From: Methanobrevibacter sp.
GTDB taxonomy: Archaea; Methanobacteriota; Methanobacteria; Methanobacteriales; Methanobacteriaceae
DNA length: 64,000 nucleotides
NCBI RefSeq assembly: GCF_015062985.1
Contig: NZ_SUTI01000003.1
Coordinates: 81,234-145,233 of the forward strand
Reading direction: 5' to 3'
Shown here: piece after piece, positions 1 through 9,227 of the stretch
Numbering within the stretch: position 1 is the stretch's first letter
Layout of the letters: each line of letters opens with the position of its first letter
Translations under genes and position numbers: made by a program
The notes under the pieces: generated by a model
Seen by the model: the letters and a program-made list of their open reading frames with translations, nothing else
Told to the model about the DNA's origin: nothing
Database searches by the model: none

Positions 1-636
1 TTCAGCCATATCTTTGCTCCCCCTAAGGCCGATTATAATAACGATGTTGTTTTTGAAAAAATAGGAGGAGATGATTTTTTAAACGTTACGCTCAAGCGTT
101 GTCTAAAAATCGACGAAAGGGACATACCTGACGGATCATTTTCAACTTCACAGGGTGAAATAAAATATTACGATGCAAAAAACATAACCTACGTCGACAT
201 GTTCGGCGATAAGGATTATTTCATTATCTGGAAAACGGACCCCGGCAAGTATTATTGGGTTGAGACAAATGAATCCGTAAATCAATATGTTTCCTGCTAT
301 CTGACCGGCAGCATTGCCGGAAAATGTTTCGTTGAATATTCATATGAAGACCATGCGGTCTATGGGGTGATGCTTAGTACGGAACGTTATGATTATTCCG
401 AATCTCAATTAATATATAATATATTGGGTTTGAATCCTAACGGATTTAAGTTATCATATGAATCTGGCCAATATGGCGGTGTCGGTTATTCCTCAGCCCC
501 ATCAGGTCATTATCACACAGTAGTGCCCGACAGATATACTTTGTCAAGAGTCGACCCTGGTGCTTATTATGACCATTATGAATATGGGGATAACTATGAC
601 ATTGACAATTATCTGGAATCGGAAGGCTTCGATTAG
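1..636 (+). CDS. Hypothetical protein, 5' end outside the window
   Basis: The reading frame is open from the first base, so the gene begins upstream; the ATG at 199 is only an internal methionine. The visible 211 residues are rich in Tyr, Asp and Gly, particularly in the last 60, with no membrane segment or catalytic motif that I recognise. The stop TAG (634-636) directly abuts the stop of the convergent gene, forming a TAGCTA palindrome. I do not recognise the family. Presence of a gene is well supported by clean reading frame and codon use; function is unknown. Confidence 0.75.
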   Translation, partial: FSHIFAPPKADYNNDVVFEKIGGDDFLNVTLKRCLKIDERDIPDGSFSTSQGEIKYYDAKNITYVDMFGDKDYFIIWKTDPGKYYWVETNESVNQYVSCYLTGSIAGKCFVEYSYEDHAVYGVMLSTERYDYSESQLIYNILGLNPNGFKLSYESGQYGGVGYSSAPSGHYHTVVPDRYTLSRVDPGAYYDHYEYGDNYDIDNYLESEGFD

Positions 637-1314
637 CTATTCGTTTTTTAAATATTCCTGAGTTAGCTTGCATTCACTCATGCATTTTGTACAGCCGAGA
701 CCTGCCCTGTATTGGTCAATGATATATTCGCTGCAGGTAGCGATGTCAATGATGTCTTCCCTATTTAGCCGGTCATTCCATTTTTGAGGATTTATTGCAT
801 CAACAGGGCATGCATCCTGACAGTTGGTGCACTCATCACATTCACTGTCTGTTATGGGTGTTCCAAATTCAAGCGGCATGTCTGTAAGTATTCCGCCCAA
901 TGCTACTGCAGAACCGTATTCAGGTGTGACAAACAATGCAGAGCGCCCAATCCAACCGAGACCTGATTTTGTAGCAATTGTTTTATATGGCAAGATGCTT
1001 AACAGCTTTTCCATATCGCATTCATTCCGTTTCATGGTAAGTGCAAATGCATTATATCCGAGTTTTTTGATGTATCTCTCACCTTTGTGGGAAATTCTGG
1101 TTAATTCGCCAATCTGTCTGTGAAAAGACTTCCAGTATTGCTCATACTCCTCATCTTTAACTAATTGGATAGTTTCTTTTGGAATTTTTAAAACGAGGCT
1201 GATTCCATTAGGCAAATCAACAAATTCCTTAGCCAATCCATTAACGTCAGCAAATCCGACTTTGCTCGCCCCCACACTTATCAAGTATTCTTTAAGTTCA
1301 TTCATCTCAGACAT
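637..1314 (-). CDS. Double [4Fe-4S] cluster protein, QueG-like C-terminal domain
   Basis: 225 residues. The C-terminal half has two ferredoxin-type cysteine clusters: CDECTNCQDACPVDAI, and a second made of CSEY followed by GCTKCMSECK, the arrangement of the double 4Fe-4S domain found at the end of epoxyqueuosine reductase (QueG) and related reductases. The protein lacks the extra C-terminal HEAT-like region of true QueG, and archaea generally use archaeosine rather than queuosine, so a general redox protein or corrinoid-reductase-like role is more likely than QueG itself. It is transcribed divergently from argB. Iron-sulfur binding is well supported; the substrate is not known. Confidence 0.8.
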   Translation of the reverse strand: MSEMNELKEYLISVGASKVGFADVNGLAKEFVDLPNGISLVLKIPKETIQLVKDEEYEQYWKSFHRQIGELTRISHKGERYIKKLGYNAFALTMKRNECDMEKLLSILPYKTIATKSGLGWIGRSALFVTPEYGSAVALGGILTDMPLEFGTPITDSECDECTNCQDACPVDAINPQKWNDRLNREDIIDIATCSEYIIDQYRAGLGCTKCMSECKLTQEYLKNE

Positions 1315-1374
1315 AATATTTGTTATAATTAATAAATTATTTAAATGATGTTGTAATAAACATTTGACTGTATA

Positions 1375-1385
1375 ACTTATAAAGG
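1375..1385 (+). promoter_or_regulatory. Probable TATA box for argB
   Basis: ACTTATAAAGG lies about 30 bases before the argB start codon in the AT-rich divergent spacer. Its form and distance fit an archaeal box A giving a short leader. Seen in sequence only. Confidence 0.45.
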
Positions 1386-1414
1386 ATTAAGTAAAATATT
1401 AAAATAGTGATAAA

Positions 1415-2278
1415 ATGAAAGATATTGAGGTTTTGATTGAAGCTTTACCTTATATTAAGAAGTTTCATGGAAAAAAAATTTTAATAAAATATGGCGGACA
1501 CGCGATGATAGATGATGGTGCAATGTCTTCCACTGCTCGCGATACTGTTTTACTTAGATATGTTGGTATGAAACCATTGATTGTACATGGTGGAGGTCCT
1601 GAAATATCCAGATCAATGGATAAATTAGGTAAGGAACCTAAATTTATTAAAGGATTGAGAGTAACCGATGAGGAAACCATGGAAATCATTGAAATGGTTC
1701 TTGTCGGTAAGATATCAACAGAAATAGTCTCAGAACTTATTAAGAATGACGGTGATGCAATCAGTTTATCCGGAAAAGATTCAAGCTTGATATTTGCTCA
1801 TAAAAAAGGAGCAAGTAAAATTGATGAAGAACTTGTTGATTTAGGGCTTGTCGGTGAAGTCGATTGCGTGAATACTGAATTGCTCGACATGTTTTTGGAT
1901 AATAATTACATTCCAGTCATATCTCCTGTCGGTATTGCAGAGGATGGAACCAGTCTTAATCTGAATGCAGACACCGCAGCAGGTGAAGTGGCAAGTGCAG
2001 TCAATGCTGAAAAATTGATTATATTAACAGATGTTCCGGGTGTTTTAAGAGATCCTAGTGACCCAACATCATTAATTCAAGAAATCCATGTTGATGAAGT
2101 GCCTGGTTTAATCGAAGATGGTATCCTTTCCGGAGGAATGATTCCAAAAATTGAGACCTGTGTAAACGCTATTGAAAATGGTGTCAAATCAGCTCATATC
2201 ATTGACGGACGTAAAAAGCACTCATTACTCTTGGAAATATTCACAACAGATGGTATTGGAACTATGATTTGTAAATAA
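1415..2278 (+). CDS. argB: Acetylglutamate kinase
   Basis: 287 residues, the usual length. ArgB phosphorylates N-acetyl-L-glutamate with ATP, the second step of arginine synthesis, in the cytoplasm. Amino-acid-kinase signatures are clear: KYGGHA (25-30), the HGGGPEI substrate/phosphate loop (from 58), NLNADTAAGEVA in the middle and the C-terminal LSGGMIPK nucleotide-binding segment. It appears to be a single-gene transcript with its own TATA box and a T-rich stretch after the stop; no other arginine genes are nearby, which is common in methanogens. High confidence. Confidence 0.95.
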   Translation: MKDIEVLIEALPYIKKFHGKKILIKYGGHAMIDDGAMSSTARDTVLLRYVGMKPLIVHGGGPEISRSMDKLGKEPKFIKGLRVTDEETMEIIEMVLVGKISTEIVSELIKNDGDAISLSGKDSSLIFAHKKGASKIDEELVDLGLVGEVDCVNTELLDMFLDNNYIPVISPVGIAEDGTSLNLNADTAAGEVASAVNAEKLIILTDVPGVLRDPSDPTSLIQEIHVDEVPGLIEDGILSGGMIPKIETCVNAIENGVKSAHIIDGRKKHSLLLEIFTTDGIGTMICK

Positions 2279-2301
2279 TCATAGTCATTTTTTCTTTTTT
2301 T

Positions 2302-3771
2302 TTAAATTTTAAACATTTCTCTAAGCTCTCTTCTAAGCAATTTCCACCCGTTCACTCTTGGAAGTTCGTCGAGAGCAAATATCTTTTTGGGAACCTTATA
2401 TCTTGACAGGTTTTCACGGGCAAATCTGATTAATCCTTCATCGTCAGCTTCATTTTCCCAAACTACTGCAGCTACGGGGATTTCGCCTCTGTGACAGTCA
2501 TCGATACTGAAAATAGCTATTTCTTTAACTGCAGGGTATTTGATTAGGACTTCCTCCACTTCAGTAGGATAGATTTTCCATCCGCTCATTACAATCATAT
2601 CCTTTTTACGGTCAGTAATGAATAAACGGTTGTCTTCGTCAAGATATCCGACATCTCCGGTTAAAAACCATCCGTCATCTAAAAATGATGCTTTGGTCTT
2701 TTCCTCATTTCCCCAATATCCTTTTGCAATGGCCGGACCTCTAAGCGCAATTTCACCTTGCTTGTATTTTTGCAAGGTCATTGACGGATCATATTCATCC
2801 ACGATTTTAACTTCTGAAAAGCAAACGGGATGTCCCACACTTTCAAATCTGTCCGCTTCCCAGTAATCTTCAGGTCTTATGACTGTTCCGGTCCCGATTA
2901 CAATACTTTCTGACAGTCCGTATGCATTGATAATCGGTATCTGGTATGTCTGGTGGAAGTCTTTCCATATTTTTTTATGCAATGGCCCTCCGCCTGAGAT
3001 GATTTCACGAACGGTCTTCAGGTGCTTTCTGGCATCCATGGTTGTTAAGGAATGGATTACGGGTGGCATTCCGCTTAAGACAGTAACCTTTTCAGTTTCA
3101 CATAGTTCTAAATATTCATCAATGTTGAACTGTTCCATCATGATGTAGTAGGCGGCTGCCCTTAGTGCGGATATTCCCCAGGAAAGGCCCACGTGAGCCA
3201 TAGGGTATATTCCTAAAAAAACATCATCCTGTTTCAATGTCAAAACATCGCACTCATTGTGTATCGCAGTAAAGTAATTTCCATGAGTTAGCATTGCGCC
3301 CTTTGGTTTTCCGGTAGTTCCTGATGTGTACTGCAATTGGCATAAGTCATCCCAATCAGTATTTTCAGCTTCCAGCACTTCGCAGCTTTTAAACTCTGTG
3401 ATGTTTTCAGGGACATACATTTCAATATCGATTATGCCTTTCGCTTCGTTATCTGTAATCATCAGTTTGGCTTGCGAATCGCTTGCGATGTATTCGAGTT
3501 CTGAAGGGGTGAAGACCCTGTTTGTCGGGATGGCTATTGCACCTATCCTCCAAATTGCGAAAAGTGAAAACAGGTATTCTTCGGAATTTTTCAAATAAAT
3601 TAAAATTCTGTCGCCCTTTTCAATTTCACGTGCTTTTAATTCTCTTCCAATTTCAGAAACTATTGATAAGATTTCATTGGAATTATATTTGTCTCCTGTT
3701 GTTGGATTGTATAATACATCTTTATCCAAACGTTTTGAATTCGCATCTAAAAAAGTTGTAATGTTCAACAT
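2302..3771 (-). CDS. AMP-forming acyl-CoA synthetase / ligase family protein
   Basis: 489 residues of the ANL superfamily, which activate a carboxylate as acyl-AMP and transfer it to CoA. The P-loop YTSGTTGKPKG is at 148-158, the YGLSE motif is central, and the hinge and C-terminal region contains TGDVGYLDEDN, DRKKDMI and SGWKIYP. The conserved Lys near the C terminus is in NGWKLLRR. The start overlaps the stop of the upstream dehydrogenase gene by one base (TAATG), so the two are cotranscribed. The substrate cannot be read from sequence; a medium/long-chain or aryl acid is plausible. Confidence 0.88.
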   Translation of the reverse strand: MLNITTFLDANSKRLDKDVLYNPTTGDKYNSNEILSIVSEIGRELKAREIEKGDRILIYLKNSEEYLFSLFAIWRIGAIAIPTNRVFTPSELEYIASDSQAKLMITDNEAKGIIDIEMYVPENITEFKSCEVLEAENTDWDDLCQLQYTSGTTGKPKGAMLTHGNYFTAIHNECDVLTLKQDDVFLGIYPMAHVGLSWGISALRAAAYYIMMEQFNIDEYLELCETEKVTVLSGMPPVIHSLTTMDARKHLKTVREIISGGGPLHKKIWKDFHQTYQIPIINAYGLSESIVIGTGTVIRPEDYWEADRFESVGHPVCFSEVKIVDEYDPSMTLQKYKQGEIALRGPAIAKGYWGNEEKTKASFLDDGWFLTGDVGYLDEDNRLFITDRKKDMIVMSGWKIYPTEVEEVLIKYPAVKEIAIFSIDDCHRGEIPVAAVVWENEADDEGLIRFARENLSRYKVPKKIFALDELPRVNGWKLLRRELREMFKI

Positions 3772-4760
3772 TAAATTAACTCCCTAACAATAGCTTTTGT
3801 AACTTCCATTGTTGATGAATCCCCTCCTAAATCGGGGGTTCTGATTTTGCAGTCAGCAATTACCTTTTCAACAGCCTGTTTGATGTCGTTGGAGATTTCC
3901 CATTCTCCCAAGTAATCAAGCATCATTGAAGCGGATAAAATCATAGAACAAGGGTTTGCAATATTCTTTCCGGTAATGTCTGGTGCGGATCCGTGCACAG
4001 GTTCGAATAATCCGTTGTGGTCTCCAATGTTTCCGGATGGTGCAAGTCCAAGTCCGCCCACCAAACCTGCGCTTTCATCAGAGAGTATGTCTCCAAATAA
4101 ATTGCTTGAAACGATAACATCAAAGTTTTGAGGTTGGGTAATAAGATACATTGCCATTGCATCCACATAATAATCTTCAGTAGTGATTTGAGGGTACTGC
4201 TGAGCCACTTTGTAAAAGCTTTCTTTAAATACTCCGTCAGTCTTTTTCAACACATTGCTTTTATGGACACATGTCACCTTGTTCTGCCCCCTTTTTATGC
4301 ATAAATTGAATGCTGCTTTTGAAATTCTTTCTGAGGCCTTCTTTGTGATGTGCCTTTCTGCAATCATCTTATTTTCATCGCCATATTCAACCTGTGAATA
4401 GAGCCCTTCTGTATTTTCCCTAACTATTGTGAAGTTAATGTCATCACGGATACAGTCCACGCCTTTATAAGATTTTATGGGTCTTATGTTTGCATAAACG
4501 TTAAGCTCCTTTCTTAAATTGATAATCGGGCTAGGTTCACCGGGTGTTGATGTGGATGCTCCAAATAATACTGCATCGCTTTTATTAGCTATTTTTATTG
4601 TTTCTTCTGGTAATGTTGTTCCGTTTTTGTTAAAACACTCGAAACCGGCTTCCCCATATTCAAAACTAAATTCCAAATCAAGATTGTCAAGCAGATATTC
4701 GCATGATTCCATTACTTCTTTTCCTATTCCGTCTCCACTTATAATTGCAATGTTATACAT
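3771..4760 (-). CDS. Isopropylmalate / homoisocitrate dehydrogenase family (LeuB/AksF type)
   Basis: 329 residues of the NAD-dependent beta-decarboxylating dehydrogenase family. N-terminal GDGIGKEVM, NLRKELNVYANIRP substrate-binding region, RENTEGLYS, and C-terminal FEPVHGSAPDITGK plus NP near the nucleotide site are all present. In methanogens two paralogs exist, LeuB for leucine synthesis and AksF for the 2-oxosuberate part of coenzyme B synthesis; the sequence alone does not decide here, so no symbol is given. First gene of a two-gene leftward operon with the acyl-CoA synthetase. Two repeats of an 11-12 bp word lie upstream. Confidence 0.88.
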   Translation of the reverse strand: MYNIAIISGDGIGKEVMESCEYLLDNLDLEFSFEYGEAGFECFNKNGTTLPEETIKIANKSDAVLFGASTSTPGEPSPIINLRKELNVYANIRPIKSYKGVDCIRDDINFTIVRENTEGLYSQVEYGDENKMIAERHITKKASERISKAAFNLCIKRGQNKVTCVHKSNVLKKTDGVFKESFYKVAQQYPQITTEDYYVDAMAMYLITQPQNFDVIVSSNLFGDILSDESAGLVGGLGLAPSGNIGDHNGLFEPVHGSAPDITGKNIANPCSMILSASMMLDYLGEWEISNDIKQAVEKVIADCKIRTPDLGGDSSTMEVTKAIVRELI

Positions 4761-4782
4761 TATTCTCCCTTTGAATACAATA

Positions 4783-4847
4783 TTTGTTCGTATATTAATA
4801 ATATTGATTTTATGCTATTTAAGTTAATTTTAAATTTTGTTCGTATA
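4783..4847. promoter_or_regulatory. Paired direct repeat upstream of the LeuB/AksF-type gene
   Basis: TTTGTTCGTATA occurs at 4783-4794 and again at 4836-4847, 53 bases apart, just upstream of the leftward dehydrogenase gene and near the divergent HEAT-repeat gene promoter. The second copy extends into TTCG...CGAA dyad symmetry. Position suggests an operator pair; no regulator is identified. Confidence 0.35.
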
Positions 4848-4857
4848 CTATCGAAAT

Positions 4858-4870
4858 ACTTTTATATAAC
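4858..4870 (+). promoter_or_regulatory. TATA box for the HEAT-repeat gene
   Basis: ACTTTTATATAACC is a strong archaeal box A about 75 bases before the start codon, implying a ~45 nt leader before a GTGAGGG ribosome binding site. Confidence 0.5.
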
Positions 4871-4941
4871 CAAAGTTATAATTATATATTAATTACATAA
4901 ATTAAGATAGATTTCCTTATTGAATTTGTGAGGGATTAAAA

Positions 4942-5406
4942 ATGGAAAGAAGTATCGATGAATTAATTGAGTTATTGAATGACAAAGATGACTTCGTTGT
5001 TGAAGATGTCATGGGCGAATTAGAATTAAGAAAAGAAGAATCCTTAGATCCGTTAATTGATGCATTATCTCATAGGAAAAAAGGTGTAAGATTACATGCA
5101 GCTACTCTTTTAGGTGCAATAGGTGACCCAAAAGCTATTCCTGCTTTAATTGATACTTTAAAAGACAACAATAAGTTAGTTAGAAGAGAAGCATCAACCG
5201 CTTTATCCCGTATGGGTCAACCTGCTCTAGATCCTTTAATTGAAACTTTAGCTGATGAAGACTGGAGAGTAAGAGGGGCAGCAGCTTGGGCTCTTGGAAA
5301 CATCGGTGATGAAAAAGCTATCCCTGAACTTGAAAAACTGCTTGACGATGAAAGCGGTTTTGTAAGACAAGGTGCACAAAGTGCAATAGCTTCCATTAAG
5401 AAATAG
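4942..5406 (+). CDS. HEAT-repeat (PBS-lyase-like) protein
   Basis: 154 residues made almost entirely of 30-residue alpha-helical repeats, with the pattern DPLIDAL...R...A..LG.IGD..AIPAL repeated about four times. Such short HEAT proteins act as protein-interaction scaffolds; in methanogens they are often abundant but without assigned function. A clear TATA box and ribosome binding site precede it and a T-run follows it, so it is likely a well-expressed single-gene unit. No catalytic residues are visible. Confidence 0.88.
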   Translation: MERSIDELIELLNDKDDFVVEDVMGELELRKEESLDPLIDALSHRKKGVRLHAATLLGAIGDPKAIPALIDTLKDNNKLVRREASTALSRMGQPALDPLIETLADEDWRVRGAAAWALGNIGDEKAIPELEKLLDDESGFVRQGAQSAIASIKK

Positions 5407-5472
5407 ATTCTATTTCTTTTCATTTCTTTTTTTTTAATAAATTTTTTTAATCATTTAAAACAATATTTAATC

Positions 5473-6114
5473 ATGGGATTAAAAAAGTACAACAGGTATA
5501 TAATATATTTTCTTTCTTTGTTTATCATATCCTTAGGAGCTTCATTATCCATCAAAGCTAATTTGGGAACTTCTCCGTTAATCTGTCTGCCTTATGTCTG
5601 CAGTCTGATTACCAAATTCAGCGTTGGAGAAGTGATGTTTGCATTTACTCTCATTTTCATTTTTATCCAGGTCGCTCTTTTAAGGGGTGATTTTGAAAAA
5701 AGGCAATACCTGCAGCTGGTTGTCGGAACAATATTTTCTGTTTTTGTTGATTTTTCACTGATTCTTGTCGGTTTCATAAATCCTGTCGGATATGTTAATC
5801 AGATGATTCTGTTGCTTGTTAGCTGTGTGGTCGTTGCTTTCGGTGTTTTGCTTGAGATTCAAACGGAAATCGTTTATCTTCCCGCCGATGGTGTTATTGT
5901 AGCAATCTCAAAAGTGTTAAAAAAGGAGTTTTCCACCGTAAAGCCATTCGTTGACACTTCAATGGTTATTATCGCAGCAGTCTTGTCAGTAGTATTTTTA
6001 GGATATCTTGCTGGAGTCCGTGAAGGTACAGTAATTTCTGCCCTGATCATAGGACCTATTGTCAGGGTTCTTAAGAAATACCTTGATTCATCAGTTGCAA
6101 GATTGATAGAATAG
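5473..6114 (+). CDS. YitT/YczE-type multi-pass membrane protein
   Basis: 213 residues with about five hydrophobic segments, beginning just after a short N-terminal KKYNRY stretch. The signature ISLGASLSIKANLGTSP and the glycine/proline pattern around LPADGVIVAISK are typical of the YczE/YitT group of membrane proteins, whose transported substrate or role is unknown. Only ~65 bases follow the HEAT gene; the start codon has a weak ribosome binding site. Confidence 0.8.
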   Translation: MGLKKYNRYIIYFLSLFIISLGASLSIKANLGTSPLICLPYVCSLITKFSVGEVMFAFTLIFIFIQVALLRGDFEKRQYLQLVVGTIFSVFVDFSLILVGFINPVGYVNQMILLLVSCVVVAFGVLLEIQTEIVYLPADGVIVAISKVLKKEFSTVKPFVDTSMVIIAAVLSVVFLGYLAGVREGTVISALIIGPIVRVLKKYLDSSVARLIE

Positions 6115-6120
6115 AAACTT

Positions 6121-6768
6121 CTATTTCAATACAATTGTTTCATCAATCATTTCAATCAGCAGCTTGTTTATCGGATTTCTGAATGACAATGGATGTTCTT
6201 TAGGATATTCAGCGCCAAAAGGAATAACTCTGAAAATGGACATGCACTGGTCGGTTGATCTAAGTGCAAAATAAGCCTTGTATTCCCCGTCAATTATGTT
6301 CACGATGAGTCCGACATCTTCCGTTCGCTCATGGCCTGATATTCCTTCTTCGGCATATATCCTGAATTTCTTAATGCCGCTTGCAGCAATCAGGCAGTAT
6401 TCAATCAGATAGTCATATTCATCGTCATCCAAATCATAATCGTCATATTCGATTATTTCGCTGCATTCCTCATCGGGAATGTTAAAATAAGCGGTGCAGT
6501 ATCCCAATGAAATATAAATCCCATCAAAGTCAAGGGATTTTGAAATGATGTCATAATACAGATTGTCCAGGGGTATTGATTTGTATCTGTCTCCCAATAT
6601 TTCAGGAACCGTATGGGTTATGCCCCCATCTTCTATAGCAGTGCAGTAAAAGTGCTTTTCTCCCAAATATCCTGCGGTTGCAGCTTTTTCAATTGTCTCT
6701 TTAATGTCAATGTTGTCGGCATTTTCCAATCTTTCAGCTATTTTTAAAGCTTCCTCATCGCTTATCAT
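6121..6768 (-). CDS. Hypothetical acidic cytoplasmic protein
   Basis: 215 residues with no signal peptide or membrane helix and an acidic middle (EYDDYDLDDDEYDY around 125-140). I do not recognise the family. Its ATG overlaps the stop of the LOG-family gene upstream by one base (TAATG), so the two are translationally coupled in a leftward operon with the gene at 7314-7868. Confidence 0.7.
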   Translation of the reverse strand: MISDEEALKIAERLENADNIDIKETIEKAATAGYLGEKHFYCTAIEDGGITHTVPEILGDRYKSIPLDNLYYDIISKSLDFDGIYISLGYCTAYFNIPDEECSEIIEYDDYDLDDDEYDYLIEYCLIAASGIKKFRIYAEEGISGHERTEDVGLIVNIIDGEYKAYFALRSTDQCMSIFRVIPFGAEYPKEHPLSFRNPINKLLIEMIDETIVLK

Positions 6769-7304
6769 TATCCTACCCTACTTAAATGTTCGAATATTTC
6801 GTCAATCCTGTCTGCTGTCTTAAAGAGTTCCTCCTGTTTATACAGGAATCCCTTTTCATCCATTTCATCAATCATTTCAATCATCTTATCATAAAAGCCG
6901 GCAATGTTGAAGATGATGATTTCGGAGTCAATCTGCTTGAGCTTTTTGAGTGTGACAATTTCAAAGAATTCATCAAGCGTGCCGATTCCTCCGGGGGATA
7001 TGATGAACGCATCGGAATTTTCTTCAAACTTCTTCTTTCGCTCATCCATTGTATCCACATAGATGAATTCGCTGCAGTTTTCGCACAGCGGTTCAAAGTC
7101 ATTAATCCATTCTGGAGCTATTCCAAGAGATTCTCCACCATTGTCATGAACGCCACGGGCACATGCTCCCATCATTCCGGTGTCTCCTCCACCAAAAACA
7201 AGTTTATGGCCTTTTTTAGCAATTTCACAGCCTAATTTGTATGCTTCATCAGTATAGATTTTATCTATTTTTCTGCTTCCTGATCCATATAAACAGATGT
7301 TCAT
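6768..7304 (-). CDS. LOG family protein (lysine-decarboxylase-like Rossmann fold)
   Basis: 178 residues, typical size. It has the family's nucleotide-binding GGGDTGMMGACARG and the signature PGGIGTLDEFFE, with catalytic Arg and Glu context. Members hydrolyse nucleoside monophosphates to free the base (cytokinin-type phosphoribohydrolase activity) or bind nucleotides. Operon: downstream gene overlaps by one base and upstream gene ends nine bases before its start. The physiological substrate in a methanogen is unknown. Confidence 0.88.
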   Translation of the reverse strand: MNICLYGSGSRKIDKIYTDEAYKLGCEIAKKGHKLVFGGGDTGMMGACARGVHDNGGESLGIAPEWINDFEPLCENCSEFIYVDTMDERKKKFEENSDAFIISPGGIGTLDEFFEIVTLKKLKQIDSEIIIFNIAGFYDKMIEMIDEMDEKGFLYKQEELFKTADRIDEIFEHLSRVG

Positions 7305-7313
7305 GTAATCACT

Positions 7314-7868
7314 CTATATGTCGGGTGTCTGCTCTGCAAGGCATAAATGACAGATTGCATTAACGTTGTCCTTCTGATTATCTTTGACAGGACAGAAGAA
7401 CTCTCCGTTTCTTTCTTCAACTTTCAAACTTCCCGGAAATTCGCTTCCAACAGGATGAATAGGTTCCTCTAAAATGAAAGTGGTGTATAATGAGGTTATC
7501 ACATAAATCAATGGGAATTTGTCATCTTTAGAGTCATTCATTCTTTCATTTTCGAATGTTCTCTCAAGAAGGGGGAGTGAATTTATTAAAGCCGCTTTAT
7601 CAATAGTTGAATGGTGTTCGTAGTCTTCTTTTTCAAGTACTTCCTTCATTCTCATGATAAAGTGTTTGATATAGATTTCCAGGTATTTTTCACGGTATTG
7701 GGCATGAATGTATTCCCCATCTTTTCTCATATATGCTGAAGCCAACATCAAATCATACACTGAAATGGTGGCGGCATATCTTTTAAGCATATCCATAATA
7801 TCCTTTTTGGTGATATTTTCGTTGAGGGATAATCTTTTTAGTTCAACTAATATGCACTTGCTTTCCAT
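7314..7868 (-). CDS. Hypothetical protein with C-terminal Cys pair
   Basis: 184 residues, largely helical by composition. The last 35 residues contain FFCPVKDN and ICHLCLAEQ, three cysteines that could bind a metal. No membrane segment. It is the first gene of the leftward operon that also carries the LOG-family gene. Family not recognised. Confidence 0.7.
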   Translation of the reverse strand: MESKCILVELKRLSLNENITKKDIMDMLKRYAATISVYDLMLASAYMRKDGEYIHAQYREKYLEIYIKHFIMRMKEVLEKEDYEHHSTIDKAALINSLPLLERTFENERMNDSKDDKFPLIYVITSLYTTFILEEPIHPVGSEFPGSLKVEERNGEFFCPVKDNQKDNVNAICHLCLAEQTPDI

Positions 7869-7939
7869 GATTTTATTATAAAATTCAATAAATAAATACT
7901 TTTAATATAAAATCCAAATTAATATTCAGGTTGATTTAT

Positions 7940-8584
7940 ATGGAAGAGGAATTCATGGAAATTTCAAAAGAGGATATCGTAAATGTTGAAAACGCATTGA
8001 AAGTCAATGCAGATTATAAATTAAATAACACTAAATTTAATCTCAATACATTCGAAAAAGGACAGGACGTCGTTTTAATCCAATATGTTGCAAATGTTGA
8101 AAATGAGCTTGTTTTCCATACAAAAGAAGAGAACGGCAAATATTACATCTCAGAGACTTTCGGCTTATTTTTGGACAATATCATAAACGGCAACGTTTCA
8201 AGGGATGTGTTCCAGTCTGTTTTCAGATATTTCCATGATGTTATTGATGATGAGGAAAACGATTTTGAAGATGAAAAAGCCGAATTGATTAATTTCATGC
8301 TTCTGACAGAAGAATATGAAGAGGAAACCCTCAATGTTGATTTGGATCCGGCTAAAATTCGCCAGGATTATAAGGATGACTATGAAAGGATATACTCTGA
8401 CGATTCATTAAACAGGGTTCAGAAAAGCCTTGCTCTTAAGGAATTGTTTCACATGTCAATTTGTCAGGTTGTCAATGACATTGAACTGTTCTTCACACGA
8501 CCATTCGATTTGACTCCCGAAGAGAATGCGGAAAAAAACAGGCAGGAACAGAAAGCCCTGGAAAATGAAGTGCAATTATCATAA
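7940..8584 (+). CDS. Hypothetical acidic protein
   Basis: 214 residues starting MEEEFMEISKED. I prefer the ATG at 7940 over the in-frame TTG at 7931 because AGGTTGAT sits at ribosome-binding distance from 7940. The sequence is strongly acidic with a DDEENDFEDEKAE stretch and a helical C terminus. No recognisable motif. It stands alone between two AT-rich spacers. Confidence 0.7.
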   Translation: MEEEFMEISKEDIVNVENALKVNADYKLNNTKFNLNTFEKGQDVVLIQYVANVENELVFHTKEENGKYYISETFGLFLDNIINGNVSRDVFQSVFRYFHDVIDDEENDFEDEKAELINFMLLTEEYEEETLNVDLDPAKIRQDYKDDYERIYSDDSLNRVQKSLALKELFHMSICQVVNDIELFFTRPFDLTPEENAEKNRQEQKALENEVQLS

Positions 8585-8643
8585 ATATTTAAGTAATATT
8601 ATTTGAATAGATATTATTATAAAAAGCAAATTCAACTGATTAT

Positions 8644-9111
8644 ATGATTACTATTACTAAAAACGAAGAAGTTGTTCTGGACCAGATTAGAATATTCAAT
8701 ATAGAATATCCCGAAGGCATTCCAATCAGTGTACTGAGAAAGGAATTGGGATTTCATGAATATGATTTAGTTCAGATTCTGGAAGAGCTTCAGGAAAAGG
8801 ATTTAATCAACTTCAAGGATAACAAGGCCAGTTTGTCCGACAGTGAAAAGCAGATTAACACTGTTGATTCCAGGAAAGATTTGCAAAAATTGGAATTGAA
8901 CATGAAGGAAGCGGAATCATATAAGTTAATTCAGGAGCTTGTCGATGACAAGAATCTCGTATCCAAATATACTTTGGAGGGTCACTTGCTTTACGGCGAT
9001 TTAAAACTCACTAATTTTAGGATGTATCACATCATATTGTCCCTTCAAAATAAAGGGCTTCTAAAATCCATCGAAAAGGAAGACGGCGAATATTACCTTC
9101 TTATTGAATAA
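8644..9111 (+). CDS. Hypothetical protein, probable winged-helix fold
   Basis: 155 residues. Two segments (about 10-55 and 95-150) have the helix-helix-helix-strand pattern of winged-helix DNA-binding domains, for example GIPISVLRKELGFHEYDLVQ and then KYTLEGHLLYGDLKLTNFRM, each followed by a K/D-rich wing. It could be a transcription factor; the assignment is by pattern only. It lies just upstream of nikR but has separate spacing of about 115 bases. Confidence 0.65.
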   Translation: MITITKNEEVVLDQIRIFNIEYPEGIPISVLRKELGFHEYDLVQILEELQEKDLINFKDNKASLSDSEKQINTVDSRKDLQKLELNMKEAESYKLIQELVDDKNLVSKYTLEGHLLYGDLKLTNFRMYHIILSLQNKGLLKSIEKEDGEYYLLIE

Positions 9112-9227
9112 TATTTTTTACATTCTTTTTAATATTTGAGTATTATTATTTTCTAATTTAATCATAATATTTATATAACATTAAAAATTAAAATTATAAA
9201 TAATAATTGAGATTGATGTGTATTAAT

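Noticed and set aside
637..1314. Call as QueG epoxyqueuosine reductase
   Set aside because: Only the double 4Fe-4S part is clear, the protein is short, and queuosine synthesis is not expected in archaea.
6786..7235. Rightward 149-codon ORF
   Set aside because: Exactly antisense to the LOG-family gene with intact motifs.
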